A stretch of 64,000 bases of DNA from Nitrospira sp. GTDB lineage: Bacteria; Nitrospirota; Nitrospiria; Nitrospirales; Nitrospiraceae. The stretch's first letter is position 1; every line of letters begins with the position of its first letter. The stretch covers positions 2,556,800 to 2,620,799 of the forward strand of contig CP126122.1 of the NCBI GenBank assembly GCA_030123565.1. Reading direction: 5' to 3'. Below, in pieces: positions 35,643 to 44,412 of the stretch. Below the pieces are notes generated by a model. That model was not told where the DNA came from. It saw nothing but the letters and a program-made list of their open reading frames with translations, and did no database searches. A program made the position numbers and the translations under genes.

Positions 35643-36874
35643 TGCCGCAGACCGAACCGATTTCCACCGAACCGCAGCCATTCCGGCACAGCCATCTTCG
35701 GATGCGCTCCGCGACGGTCCTTCTCGGCGTGATCGTCCTGTTCCTGTCCTCAGGATGCGAAGGACCGCCTCCGAACGCGACCGGCGCCAATCCACCGGCT
35801 CCCGCCCTCGACAAGGGCTTGGTGCGCCTGACCGCCGAAGAGATCCGGTCCTCTGGAATCGTCGTCGAACCGGTCGCACGCGGTCAATTCCGGACCATCC
35901 GTGAGTTTCCCGGCACCATCGAACCGAATGAACATGCCTTGGCGGAAATCACGACTCTCGTACGCGGCCGGGTCATCGATGTCTATGCGGACCTCGGCAG
36001 GGAAGTAAAAGGAGGGACTCTCCTGGCGCTGCTCTACAGCAGTGAGCTGGGCATGGCCCAGTCGGCCTATCTGAAAGCCTCGGCGAAACTGAACGTCGCC
36101 GACCGGGCGTTCCGCCGGGCAGAATTGCTGCTGAAAGAGAAGGTGATCGGCCTGGCTGAATTGCAGCGACGCGAAGGAGAAATGCTCAGCCTGCGGGCGG
36201 AGCTGCGGGAGGCCCGCGATCGCCTCCTGCTCTTGGGTTTGACCGAGGAAGATCTGCGGAATTTGGATCGCAACCATACGATCCGTTCCCATGTACCGGT
36301 GGTGGCCCCATTCGACGGCCGGGTGATCGCCCGCAACCTGACCAAGGGCGAGGTCGTGGAGACGACGGAGAAACTGTTCGTGGTCGCAGACCTGTCCGAC
36401 GTCTGGGTGACCGCCGTCATCCCCGAAAAGGATATTCCGTACATCCGTCCCGACCAAACGAACGCGGAGCAATCGGTAGAGGTCCTCGTGGCCGCCTATC
36501 CGGGACAGGTCTTCAAGGGACGCATCACTTACGTGGGCGATGTGCTCGATCCCGCGACCAGGACCATGCGCCTGCGACTGGAACTTCCGAATCCCGAGCG
36601 CAAACTCAAACCCGCGATGTACGCCACGGTTCGGGTCTATTCAGAACCGGAGCCGAATGTGCTGTTCATCCCCGAGGCCGCCGTTCAACGCGACCGCGAT
36701 CGGCAGTTCGTCTTCGTCCAGCGTGAGCCGACCCTCTTTGAAGCCCGCGATGTGAAGCTGGGCAATTCAAACGGCCACGATGTCACGGTGCGAGACGGGC
36801 TGTTGGAGGGCGAGTCGATCGTGACGAAAGGAGCGTTTGTCCTGAAGTCCGAAATGCTCGGGGAACAGATCTAG
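35642..36874 (+). CDS. czcB: CzcB/CusB-type adaptor lipoprotein
   Basis: 410 residues. The signal sequence ends in a lipobox (VLFLSSGC), so the protein is probably lipid-anchored in the inner membrane. The fold is that of HME-RND adaptors: VRGRVIDVYADLGREVKGGT as first lipoyl half, a helical hairpin, APFDGRVIARNLTKGEVVE as second half, then beta-barrel and membrane-proximal domains. No Met-rich CusB-like copper motif is visible, so a divalent cation such as Zn, Co, Ni or Cd, or copper, remains open. Four nt separate it from the pump gene. Confidence 0.92.
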   Translation: MPQTEPISTEPQPFRHSHLRMRSATVLLGVIVLFLSSGCEGPPPNATGANPPAPALDKGLVRLTAEEIRSSGIVVEPVARGQFRTIREFPGTIEPNEHALAEITTLVRGRVIDVYADLGREVKGGTLLALLYSSELGMAQSAYLKASAKLNVADRAFRRAELLLKEKVIGLAELQRREGEMLSLRAELREARDRLLLLGLTEEDLRNLDRNHTIRSHVPVVAPFDGRVIARNLTKGEVVETTEKLFVVADLSDVWVTAVIPEKDIPYIRPDQTNAEQSVEVLVAAYPGQVFKGRITYVGDVLDPATRTMRLRLELPNPERKLKPAMYATVRVYSEPEPNVLFIPEAAVQRDRDRQFVFVQREPTLFEARDVKLGNSNGHDVTVRDGLLEGESIVTKGAFVLKSEMLGEQI

Positions 36875-36878
36875 CCTG

Positions 36879-39800
36879 ATGTTAGCTTCTTTCCTGGCCT
36901 TTGCCCTCCGTCAACGTGTCCTGGTCGTGGTGATCGCGTGCATTCTCACCGCCGGAGGCATCTACGCCTTCCGTACCATCGCCATCGACGCCTTCCCGGA
37001 TGTCACCACGGTGCTCGTCCAGGTCGTCACGAAAGTGCCCGGACTGTCTCCGGCCGAGGTGGAACGGTTCGTCACGTTCCCCATGGAGCTGCAACTGATG
37101 GGCGCCCCGGGCCTTACCGACATTCGCTCGTTCTCAAAAGTCGGCCTGTCGATGATTACCGTGGTCTTCAGGGATGATATCGACATCTATTTGGCCCGGC
37201 AGGTGGTGCTTGAGCGCATCCTCGAAGTCCAGGAATTCCTGCCGCCGGGAACCACCTCGCAATTGGTGCCGAATACGACGGGGTTGGGAGAGGTCTATCA
37301 GTTCTACCTGGAAGGACCGCACGACAACGACAACGGATTTGTGATGACCGAGAAGGACTTGATGGAGCGGCGGACCCTCGAAGACTGGGTGATTCGGCCG
37401 CTGCTCAAGGGGCTGCCCGATGTCGTGGACGTCAATTCGCTGGGTGGGTTCGTCAAGCAATATCAGGTGATGGTCGAGCCGGGTCTGCTTCGAAAATATG
37501 GGCTCGCGTTGCATGACGTGTTCGATGCCGTCGCCAAGAACAACGCCAATGCCGGCGGGAATATCCTGGAGAAGGACGACGAAAAATACGTGATTCGCGG
37601 CGTGGGGCTGATCAAGACGCTGGAAGACATCGAACACATCGTCGTCAAGGAAGTGGGCGGCACACCGGTGTACGTGCGGGATGTGGCGGAAGTCCGGATC
37701 GGGCACGCCGTCCGGCACGGCGCCGCCGTGCTGAACGGCAAGCACGAGGTGGTCACCGGCATCGTCCTCATGTTGCGCGGCGGCAATGCCAGAGATGTCG
37801 TGCAGTCCATCAAGGACAAAATCGACGAGATTCATGAGAAGCGAATCCTGCCCGACGGTTTGCGCATCGTTCCCTTTTACGACCGGATCGAACTGATTAC
37901 GGCGGCGCTCGCCACCGTGTATAAGGCCCTGCTCGAAGGCATCGTGCTGGTCGTCGTGATCCTCTTTCTGTTCCTCGGAAACGTGCGCAGCGCCCTCATC
38001 GTGACCGCCACGTTGATCGTGACGCCGCTGGTCACCTTCATCGTCATGGATCAGGTCGGGTTGACGGCGAATCTCATGTCGCTCGGCGGATTGGTGATCG
38101 CGATCGGCATGATGGTCGATGGCTCGGTCGTCGTGGTCGAGAATGTCTATCGGCACCTGGCCGAGCAAAAGAGCGACCGGTTCAACAAGACCGAAGTCAT
38201 CCTGCACGCCGTCACCGAAGTCGGACAACCGGTGATCTTCGGCATCCTGATCATCATCCTCGTCTTCCTGCCGATTCTGACGCTGCAGGGCATGGAAGGA
38301 AAAATGTTTCAACCGCTGGCCAACACGATCATCATCGCGCTGGTGGTGTCGCTGTTGCTGTCGCTCACGCTCTCGCCCGTCCTCTGCGCGCTGGCGCTGA
38401 AGCGCGGAACCGAAGAGGACACGTTTCTGCTCCGTTGGGCCAAGCGCGTGTATCTCCCGGCCTTGCAATGGGCGATGGGCCATCGCGCGACCGTGTTGGC
38501 CCTCGCGCTGGCGCTTCTGGGAGCCAGCCTGGCGCTGTTCCCGTTTCTCGGCGGTGAATTCATTCCCATCCTCAACGAGGCGGCCATCTCGCCCCAGACC
38601 ATTCGTTATCCCAGCATTGCGTTGGACAAATCGATCGAGATCGAAAAGGAAATGCAGCGTGCCGTGCTGGAATTTCCCGAAGTGCGCATGGTGGTGTCCA
38701 AGATCGGTCGCTCGGAGATGGGAAACGACCCTCAGGAACCGAACGCCAGCGACCCCGTCGTGAGTCTCCGTCCGATGGATCAATGGACCACCGCCAAGAC
38801 CAAAGCGGCGCTCGACGATGCCGTCCGCAAGCGCATCGAAAAAGTTCCGGGGGCCAACTTCCTGTTGAGCCAGCCGATCCAGCAGCGCGTGGACGAACTG
38901 CTGTCCGGCGTCCGGTCCGAAGCGACGATCAAAATTCTGGGAGAGGATTTGGAGGTGTTGAGGACGACGGCGGAGAAGGTTCAGACCATCATGGCCTCGG
39001 TCAGGGGCGTGGGTGATGTGCGGGTCGAGCAGCTGTTCGGACAGACCTACCTGACCATCGACATCGACCGCGACAAAATCTCCCGGTACGGCATCAACGT
39101 CGCCCACATCCAGGAAATCATCACGACGGCGATCGGCCAGGAAGCGGCGACCCGCGTCTACGAGGGTAACAAGCGATTCGATCTGACGTTCCGGTATCCG
39201 GAGAAATATCGCAACAGCGTCGAAACCATCCGGAACATCCTCTTGACGACGGCGAACGGCGCCCTGATTCCGCTCGGCGATCTCGCCACGATCGAATTAC
39301 GTGAGGGACCGTCGCTGATCAGCCGTGAAGGCCTGCAGCGCCGAATCTACGTCGGGTTCAATACCCTCGGCCGCGACATCGAAAGCGTGGTCGCGGAAGC
39401 CCAAGCCAAAATCGCGCAGCAGATCCATCTTCCGTCCGGCTATCGCTTTGTGTGGGGTGGGTCCTTTGAAAACATGCAGCGGGCGATGGCGCGATTGAAA
39501 ATCATCCTGCCGATCACGATCGGCTTGATCTTCATGCTGTTGTTCGCCTCATTCAATTCCGTCCGCCATGCGGCGCTGATCATTCTGAATCTGCCGTTCG
39601 CGATGATCGGCGGCATCGTCGCCTTATGGGTGACGGGAGAATATCTGAGCGTGCCCGCCTCGGTGGGGTTCATCAATCTGTTCGGCGTCGCGGTCCTCAA
39701 CGGGATCGTGCTGGTCTCCTATTTCAACAAGCTGCGCGAGGACGGCCTGCAGGGCGACGAGGCCGTGATCAAGGGGTGCACGCTTCGGCTCCGACCGGTC

Positions 39801-40013
39801 CTCATGACCGCCTTGGTCGCCCTCCTCGGCTTGATACCGCTGGCATTCGCCCATGGAATCGGTTCGGAAGTCCAACGCCCTCTCGCCGTCGTCGTGATCG
39901 GCGGGCTGGTCAGTTCCACCCTGCTGACGTTGATCGTCCTGCCGGTGCTCTATCGATGGTTCGACCATGACCAAGAGGGGCAAACCGCAGCGGGCGGCAG
40001 GCCTGCACATTGA
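36879..40013 (+). CDS. czcA: CzcA/CusA-type heavy-metal RND efflux pump
   Basis: 1044 residues, full length for the HME-RND class. Family markers: IAIDAFPDVTTVLVQV after TM1, SFSKVGLSMITVVFRDDIDI in the porter domain, and the TM4 motif AIGMMVDGSVVVVEN, in which the single acidic residue is typical of metal pumps. The second-half repeat includes VNVESL-like region PASVGFINLFGVAVLNGIVL. It exports cations from the periplasm or cytoplasm through the CzcB/CzcC-like partners encoded just upstream. An IS5-type element is inserted 26 nt after its stop codon. Confidence 0.95.
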   Translation: MLASFLAFALRQRVLVVVIACILTAGGIYAFRTIAIDAFPDVTTVLVQVVTKVPGLSPAEVERFVTFPMELQLMGAPGLTDIRSFSKVGLSMITVVFRDDIDIYLARQVVLERILEVQEFLPPGTTSQLVPNTTGLGEVYQFYLEGPHDNDNGFVMTEKDLMERRTLEDWVIRPLLKGLPDVVDVNSLGGFVKQYQVMVEPGLLRKYGLALHDVFDAVAKNNANAGGNILEKDDEKYVIRGVGLIKTLEDIEHIVVKEVGGTPVYVRDVAEVRIGHAVRHGAAVLNGKHEVVTGIVLMLRGGNARDVVQSIKDKIDEIHEKRILPDGLRIVPFYDRIELITAALATVYKALLEGIVLVVVILFLFLGNVRSALIVTATLIVTPLVTFIVMDQVGLTANLMSLGGLVIAIGMMVDGSVVVVENVYRHLAEQKSDRFNKTEVILHAVTEVGQPVIFGILIIILVFLPILTLQGMEGKMFQPLANTIIIALVVSLLLSLTLSPVLCALALKRGTEEDTFLLRWAKRVYLPALQWAMGHRATVLALALALLGASLALFPFLGGEFIPILNEAAISPQTIRYPSIALDKSIEIEKEMQRAVLEFPEVRMVVSKIGRSEMGNDPQEPNASDPVVSLRPMDQWTTAKTKAALDDAVRKRIEKVPGANFLLSQPIQQRVDELLSGVRSEATIKILGEDLEVLRTTAEKVQTIMASVRGVGDVRVEQLFGQTYLTIDIDRDKISRYGINVAHIQEIITTAIGQEAATRVYEGNKRFDLTFRYPEKYRNSVETIRNILLTTANGALIPLGDLATIELREGPSLISREGLQRRIYVGFNTLGRDIESVVAEAQAKIAQQIHLPSGYRFVWGGSFENMQRAMARLKIILPITIGLIFMLLFASFNSVRHAALIILNLPFAMIGGIVALWVTGEYLSVPASVGFINLFGVAVLNGIVLVSYFNKLREDGLQGDEAVIKGCTLRLRPVLMTALVALLGLIPLAFAHGIGSEVQRPLAVVVIGGLVSSTLLTLIVLPVLYRWFDHDQEGQTAAGGRPAH

Positions 40014-40039
40014 TACCGCGAACGTCCCGTCTTCCCTAG

Positions 40040-40850
40040 GGCGTGTCGTCAAATTGAGTAAATGTGTAGTAAGTTGCGGGAATGATACGACGGTATGGGT
40101 TACGCGACGACCAATGGGAGCGAATCGGTGTGTTGCTCCCTGGCCGGGTTGGCCAAGTCGGTCGTCCGGCGACGGACAATCTGGCTCTTCGTTGAAGCGG
40201 TTCTCTACCGCTACCGGGCCGGCATTCCCTGGCGCGACTTACCGGAGCGGTTTGGCGACTGGAAGAATACCCATCGCCGGTTTAGTCGCTGGGCGGAGCG
40301 TGGTGTGTGGGAGCGTGTGTTTCAGCAGCTAAGTCGTGATGCGGATAACGAGTACGCGATGATCGACAGCACCATTGTGCGGGCTCATCAGCACAGCGCC
40401 GGCGCGCGAAAAAAAAACGGGCCGCAAGCCATTGGGCGGAGCAAAGGCGGGTTGAGTACCAAGATTCATGCGACGGTGGATGCCTTGGGTAATCCGCTCG
40501 GCGTTCATTTGTCAGCGGGACAGGCCAGTGATCTGGAGGGCGCAGATGTGTTGCTCCCGCAGATACACGCTCCTATCTTGATTGCTGACAAGGGATACGA
40601 TGCGGATGCGCGTGTGGTCAAACCGTTGACAGAGGGCGGCATACAGGCTGTCATTCCGCCGCGGAGCAATCGTCACACGCGGCGAACGTATGACCGTGCC
40701 TTGTACAAGGCACGGCATTTGATCGAGAACTTCTTTGCCAAACTCAAGCCATTCCGCTGCCTCGCCACCCGCTATGACAAAACTGCCCGGAACTTCTTGG
40801 CGGCCCTGCACCTCGCCGCCTCAGTCATTTGGTTGATTTGACGACAGCCC
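40040..40850 (+). mobile_element. IS5-family insertion sequence flanked by CTAG
   Basis: About 811 bp. The left end (GGCGTGTCGTCAAATTGAG) and the reverse complement of the right end (GGGCTGTCGTCAAATCAACC) form imperfect inverted repeats around the shared TGTCGTCAAAT. CTAG is present on both sides (40036-40039 and 40851-40854), which fits the 4-bp target duplication of this family. The right repeat overlaps the transposase stop. Confidence 0.85.
40082..40841 (+). pseudogene. IS5-family transposase, frameshifted
   Basis: Translation from the ATG at 40082 gives a normal N-terminus (MIRRYGLRDDQWERIGVLLP), then fails at a TGA after about 37 codons. From about 40183 the correct sequence continues in the next frame (LFVEAVLYRYRAGIPWRDLP, then the catalytic-core segments NEYAMIDSTIVRAHQHS with the first Asp, ADKGYDAD with the second, and the C-terminal YDRALYKARHLIENFF with the Glu). 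The break is explained by one extra T at about 40182 in GACAATCTGGCTC. The intact 248-codon frame from 40095 is therefore not the native protein. A programmed shift is possible but no slippery sequence sits at the junction. Confidence 0.85.
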
Positions 40851-41004
40851 CTAGTGAGATACCGAGGTTTTTCCGGGAAACGTATCTGGTACGATGAGCG
40901 GCCTCGATCGCCGGTTTTCACTTGTCGCTGGATATCCGACGGGGGCGTTCCCCCTACCCTGTGCTGCGCCTTGAATCGTAAGGAGCGCGGGAATAGGGGA
41001 GGGA

Positions 41005-41213
41005 CCCTTGTTGTTCGTAGCCGGACTGTTCGAAACCTGTTGGGCGATCGGGTTGAAGTACAAGGAAAAATTTACCAGACTCTGGCCGACGGGGAAACCC
41101 TCGTGACGATGGCGGCACATTTCGGTTGTTTTGCCCAAGCACAGAAGACCATTCCCGTAGACACAGGCTATGCGGTGTAGACCGGCATCGTGGGACTCAA
41201 AGGCAGTTCCTGA
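41005..41213 (+). pseudogene. sugE-like small multidrug resistance transporter, degenerate relic
   Basis: The frame from 41005 reads PLLFVAGLFETCWAIGLKYK then EKFTRLWPTG, which is the start of a SugE-type SMR transporter without its Met. It then shifts frame near 41095 and continues TMAAHFGCFAQAQKTIPVD and TGYAV, where the family Trp codon is TAG, followed by TGIVGLKGSS, which joins the middle to the C-terminus with the intervening TM region missing. A start loss, one frameshift, one nonsense codon and an internal deletion make it non-functional. It lies 150 bp after the IS element. Identification rests on family memory. Confidence 0.72.
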
Positions 41214-41256
41214 TTGATCGCACACCGGTTCCTCGCCCAAAGGCCCACACCGCATC

Positions 41257-42447
41257 ATGTTGCCCCTCACGACATCCGATCAACAGAACGCGTCGCTGCT
41301 GCGCTTTCCAAATCGTCATAATATGAATCGACGTCACTGGTCCCTTGGCGAATGGCTGCTGATCCTCCCCGCCGGAACCGCCGGCCTGTTCTTCGTATAT
41401 GGCCATGAATGGTCGAGCGATCTCTCGAATCCCGTTCGATTGGGCGCCATGCTCGGATGGCTCTTGTGCGTGATCATCCTCGCAGCCTTTGCCGTGCTGC
41501 GCCATGCGGAACACCTCGCGACGAGGCTGGGCGAACCGATGGGCACCGTCATCCTAACCCTGTCGGTCACCGGGATCGAGGTAATGATGATCGCCGCCTT
41601 CATGTATACCGGGTCGGGCAATGCGTCGCTCGCACGGGATGCCATGTTTGCCGTCGTGATGATCGTCCTGAACGGCATGGTCGGCCTCTCGCTCCTGCTC
41701 GGCGGCCTGCGGTATCACGAGCAGACCTACAATCTCCAGGGAGCCAACGCCTTTCTTGCGGTCATCGTCCCGTTGGCGGTCTTGGGGCTCGTGATGCCGA
41801 GTTACACGATCTCTTCACCGGGCCCCACCTACTCACCCCATCAATCCATTTTTCTGATCGTGATGTCCTTGGGATTGTACGGGGTCTTCCTCGCGATTCA
41901 GAACCTCCGCCACCGCGACTATTTCATGGCGCCCCGGGCGATCGGCAAACGCAAGACTGCGCTCCTTCACTTGCCCCACCCTCCTCCCCCCGGCACCTCC
42001 GTCTGGTTCCACACGATTCTGCTCTTCGCCTATCTCCTCCCTCTCGTCGTGCTGTCGGAACACATGGCCGTACCGATGGACCATGCGCTTCGACTGTGGC
42101 AACTTCCCCCCGCTCTTGGCGGCGTCCTGGTGGCCGTGCTCGTGCTGGCGCCGGAATCCCTGGGTGCGGTCCGCGCCGCTCTCGCCAACCAGTTGCAACG
42201 CTCCGTCAATATCCTGTTGGGGTCGGTCCTCGCCAGTATCAGCCTCACGATTCCCTCGGTGCTCGCCATCGGATTTTTTACCAAATCGACGATCATTCTC
42301 GGCCTGGACACGGTCGATACCATTCTGCTCATCCTGACCTTCGTCATCAGCATGCTGACGTTCGCCGTCCGACGCACCAACGTGCTCTTGGGCGCTGTCC
42401 ACTTGCTCCTGTTTTGGGCCTATGTCATGCTGATCTTCGAGAAGTGA
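41257..42447 (+). CDS. ChaA/CAX-type cation:proton antiporter
   Basis: 396 residues, about 11 membrane spans. Two inverted repeats carry the CAX family motifs: GEPMGTVILTLSVTGIEVMM in the first half and APESLGAVRAALANQLQRSV with LLGSVLASISLTIP in the second, both with the essential acidic residues. It would exchange Ca2+ or Na+/K+ for protons across the inner membrane. Neither the ATG at 41257 nor the later ATG at 41323 (MNRRHWSLGEW) has a strong ribosome site; the shorter form would still hold all spans. It lies between the sugE relic and the nxrA2-side activator. Confidence 0.9.
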   Translation: MLPLTTSDQQNASLLRFPNRHNMNRRHWSLGEWLLILPAGTAGLFFVYGHEWSSDLSNPVRLGAMLGWLLCVIILAAFAVLRHAEHLATRLGEPMGTVILTLSVTGIEVMMIAAFMYTGSGNASLARDAMFAVVMIVLNGMVGLSLLLGGLRYHEQTYNLQGANAFLAVIVPLAVLGLVMPSYTISSPGPTYSPHQSIFLIVMSLGLYGVFLAIQNLRHRDYFMAPRAIGKRKTALLHLPHPPPPGTSVWFHTILLFAYLLPLVVLSEHMAVPMDHALRLWQLPPALGGVLVAVLVLAPESLGAVRAALANQLQRSVNILLGSVLASISLTIPSVLAIGFFTKSTIILGLDTVDTILLILTFVISMLTFAVRRTNVLLGAVHLLLFWAYVMLIFEK

Positions 42448-42515
42448 CAGGCAACGGACCGCCACACCCTCGCCTGGCGGAATGAACATGATGAATGGGA
42501 CGGAGAGAGACGAGG

Positions 42516-43937
42516 ATGTCGGGCACCAAACATAGAGTTTTCACCATCTTGCTGGTCGAAGGCAACGCCGGGGACGTGGATATGTTCCTGCGGACCGTCG
42601 AGCAGGAGCTGCCGCGCCATGAAGACGAGCAGGTCGAGCTGGTCATCAATGCCACGGCCGAAGGCGCGCTGGAACGTCTGCAACAACAGCCGATCGACCT
42701 GATCATCGCCGACGTTCGTTTACCCGGCATGAGCGGCATCGAGCTCCTACGGCGCGTGCAGGATATGAACCGGCGCATTCCCGTCATCATCGTCAGTTGG
42801 ATCAATGCGACCGACACGGTCATCGATGCCATGCGGCACGGGGCCTTCGACTACATCGTCAAACCCTACGAAACCATGGATCTGGCGACGCGCATTCATC
42901 GGGCCATGCGCATGTCTGAAATCTTATTGCAGGCCGTTCCCGATGAGCCAGCCGCTCCCCGCATTCCCTTCAAGAACCTCGTCGGGGTCAGCGCCCCCAT
43001 CAGAAACGTCATGGCGATGATCGAAGCCATCGCCAAGGTCCCCTCGACGACGTTGATTATCGGAGAAACCGGTACGGGCAAAGAACTGATCGCGAAGGCG
43101 ATCCATGAGCGGAGTCTCGATTGCGACGGACCGTTTCAAGTCGTCGACTGCACCACCTTCGCGGAAGGCACCGTGGAAAGCGAGCTGTTCGGCCACGTGC
43201 GCGGCGCATTCACTGGCGCCGTGGCCGACAAGACCGGCTTGATCGAGTCAGGAAGGCACGGCACCGTCTTCCTCGATGAAATCGGCGACCTCCCCGCCAA
43301 TCTCCAAGCCAAACTATTGCGCGTCTTGGAAGAAGGCGAGGTCCGGGCCGTCGGCAGCACGCAGCAGAGGAAAGTCAACGTCCGCTTCATCGCGGCCACC
43401 AACCAGGACCTGGCCGAGAAGGTCAAGCGGAACGAGTTCAGGAAAGACCTTTTCTTTCGCCTGAATGTCATGGTGATCCGCGTACCGCCCCTGCGCGAAC
43501 GCACGGAAGACGTCCCCGTCCTCGCACGTCACTTCATGGCCCGCTATGCCAAGGAGTTTACGAAACACGTGGAGGATCTCCATCCGTCGGCGGTCACCGA
43601 GCTGGTCGCCTACCCCTGGCCGGGAAACGTCCGAGAGCTGCGAAATGTGATGGAGCGGGCCGTGATGCTCGCGAAGGGCGATCGTATCGGCTTGGCCGAC
43701 GTGGCCGGCATGCTGGCGGTTCCCGACGAACGCCAGCGAGAGTCCATCGATGAAGACTACCTGCATCTTCCTTACGCCAAGGCCAAAGAACAGGTGTTGG
43801 AAGCCTTCAACCGGCGGTACATCTCGACCAAACTGACGATCCACCGAGGTAATGTCACCCACGCCGCTCAGGATGCCGGCCTTCCGCGCTCTTATTTCCA
43901 TGAAATCATGCGTCGCTATACAAAAGATGAAAAATAG
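42516..43937 (+). CDS. NtrC-like sigma54 activator with atypical receiver, upstream of nxrA2
   Basis: 473 residues from the ATG at 42516 (GACGAGG upstream; an ATG at 42495 is the alternative). Its receiver begins ILLVEGNAGDVD, where the usual acidic pair is replaced by E-G-N, but the phospho-acceptor Asp (LIIADVRLPGMSG) and Lys (YIVKPYE) are kept. The AAA+ domain has GETGTGKE, intact GAFTGA and TVFLDEIGDL, followed by a C-terminal Fis-like helix-turn-helix (NVTHAAQDAGLPRSYFHEIM). It faces the same way as nxrA2 and ends about 475 nt before it, mirroring the GAF-type activator before nxrA1, so it is the likely regulator of nxrA2B2. No kinase gene adjoins it. Confidence 0.93.
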   Translation: MSGTKHRVFTILLVEGNAGDVDMFLRTVEQELPRHEDEQVELVINATAEGALERLQQQPIDLIIADVRLPGMSGIELLRRVQDMNRRIPVIIVSWINATDTVIDAMRHGAFDYIVKPYETMDLATRIHRAMRMSEILLQAVPDEPAAPRIPFKNLVGVSAPIRNVMAMIEAIAKVPSTTLIIGETGTGKELIAKAIHERSLDCDGPFQVVDCTTFAEGTVESELFGHVRGAFTGAVADKTGLIESGRHGTVFLDEIGDLPANLQAKLLRVLEEGEVRAVGSTQQRKVNVRFIAATNQDLAEKVKRNEFRKDLFFRLNVMVIRVPPLRERTEDVPVLARHFMARYAKEFTKHVEDLHPSAVTELVAYPWPGNVRELRNVMERAVMLAKGDRIGLADVAGMLAVPDERQRESIDEDYLHLPYAKAKEQVLEAFNRRYISTKLTIHRGNVTHAAQDAGLPRSYFHEIMRRYTKDEK

Positions 43938-43964
43938 CGCTGTCAGTATTATATGACACTGCGC
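43937..43964. terminator. Stem-loop just after the nxrA2-side activator
   Basis: GCGC-TGTCA and TGACA-CT-GCGC form an imperfect hairpin that begins at the stop codon. No T-tract directly follows, so termination is uncertain; the dyad could also be an operator. Confidence 0.4.
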
Positions 43965-44412
43965 CCAACCAAATGACTCCAACTAATTGTTTTTTCTTCA
44001 TTTTCTGAAATAGCACCTACCAGTCAGCCTTTACAGACACAACATTGTCATTGTTTTTCATATAGTTACAAGGCTATCCCATCGACGTAGTCAGCAGTTC
44101 CTGACCTCTATGTTTTTACCCCCCTCACACCCCCCGTTCTGCACCAGAATTAACAACTCAACTAATTGATTTTAAGCACTTTTTTTAAAATGCCCCGTGG
44201 CCATTTCCGCCTTCCCTGCGGCACATGAATTGTATTGCCTTCAACGCGCGAGCGAGTGTCCGCTCACGAAATTCGAAGTACGGGTGACCGATGTTTCCAA
44301 TTCGACACATGGAAAGGGGGTGGGTGAAACTAGATTGCATTCTGGGGAGTGTAGTGAGTTTGTACGAACAGGTGCATGAGGGAATCATGTGCCTCACAAG
44401 GAGGTAGCTACT
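43965..44412. other. AT-rich upstream region and leader of nxrA2
   Basis: About 450 bp without a gene. It is markedly richer in A+T than its surroundings up to about 44200, with T-runs at 43989-43996, 44053-44058 and 44181-44187. The decamer CAACTAATTG occurs twice, at 43980-43989 and 44159-44168. The DNA looks bendable and could bind IHF-like or H-NS-like proteins. It bears no resemblance to the nxrA1 upstream region. Confidence 0.5.
44219..44234 (+). promoter_or_regulatory. Weak sigma54-type promoter candidate for nxrA2
   Basis: Reads CGGCACATGAATTGTA. The -24 GGCAC is good, but the -12 element is TTGTA instead of TTGCA. The GG to G spacing is right. Predicted start near 44245, leader about 168 nt. 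Confidence 0.35.

Noticed and set aside
37134-39107. 657-codon open frame antisense to the CzcA-like pump
   Set aside because: Same antisense composition artefact; no start signals or family features.
40860-41000. Guanidine riboswitch before the sugE relic
   Set aside because: sugE genes often follow such RNAs, but I could not find a convincing conserved core or paired ACGR loops.
40851-41270. 139-codon minus-strand frame after the IS element
   Set aside because: Antisense to the sugE relic; no family features.
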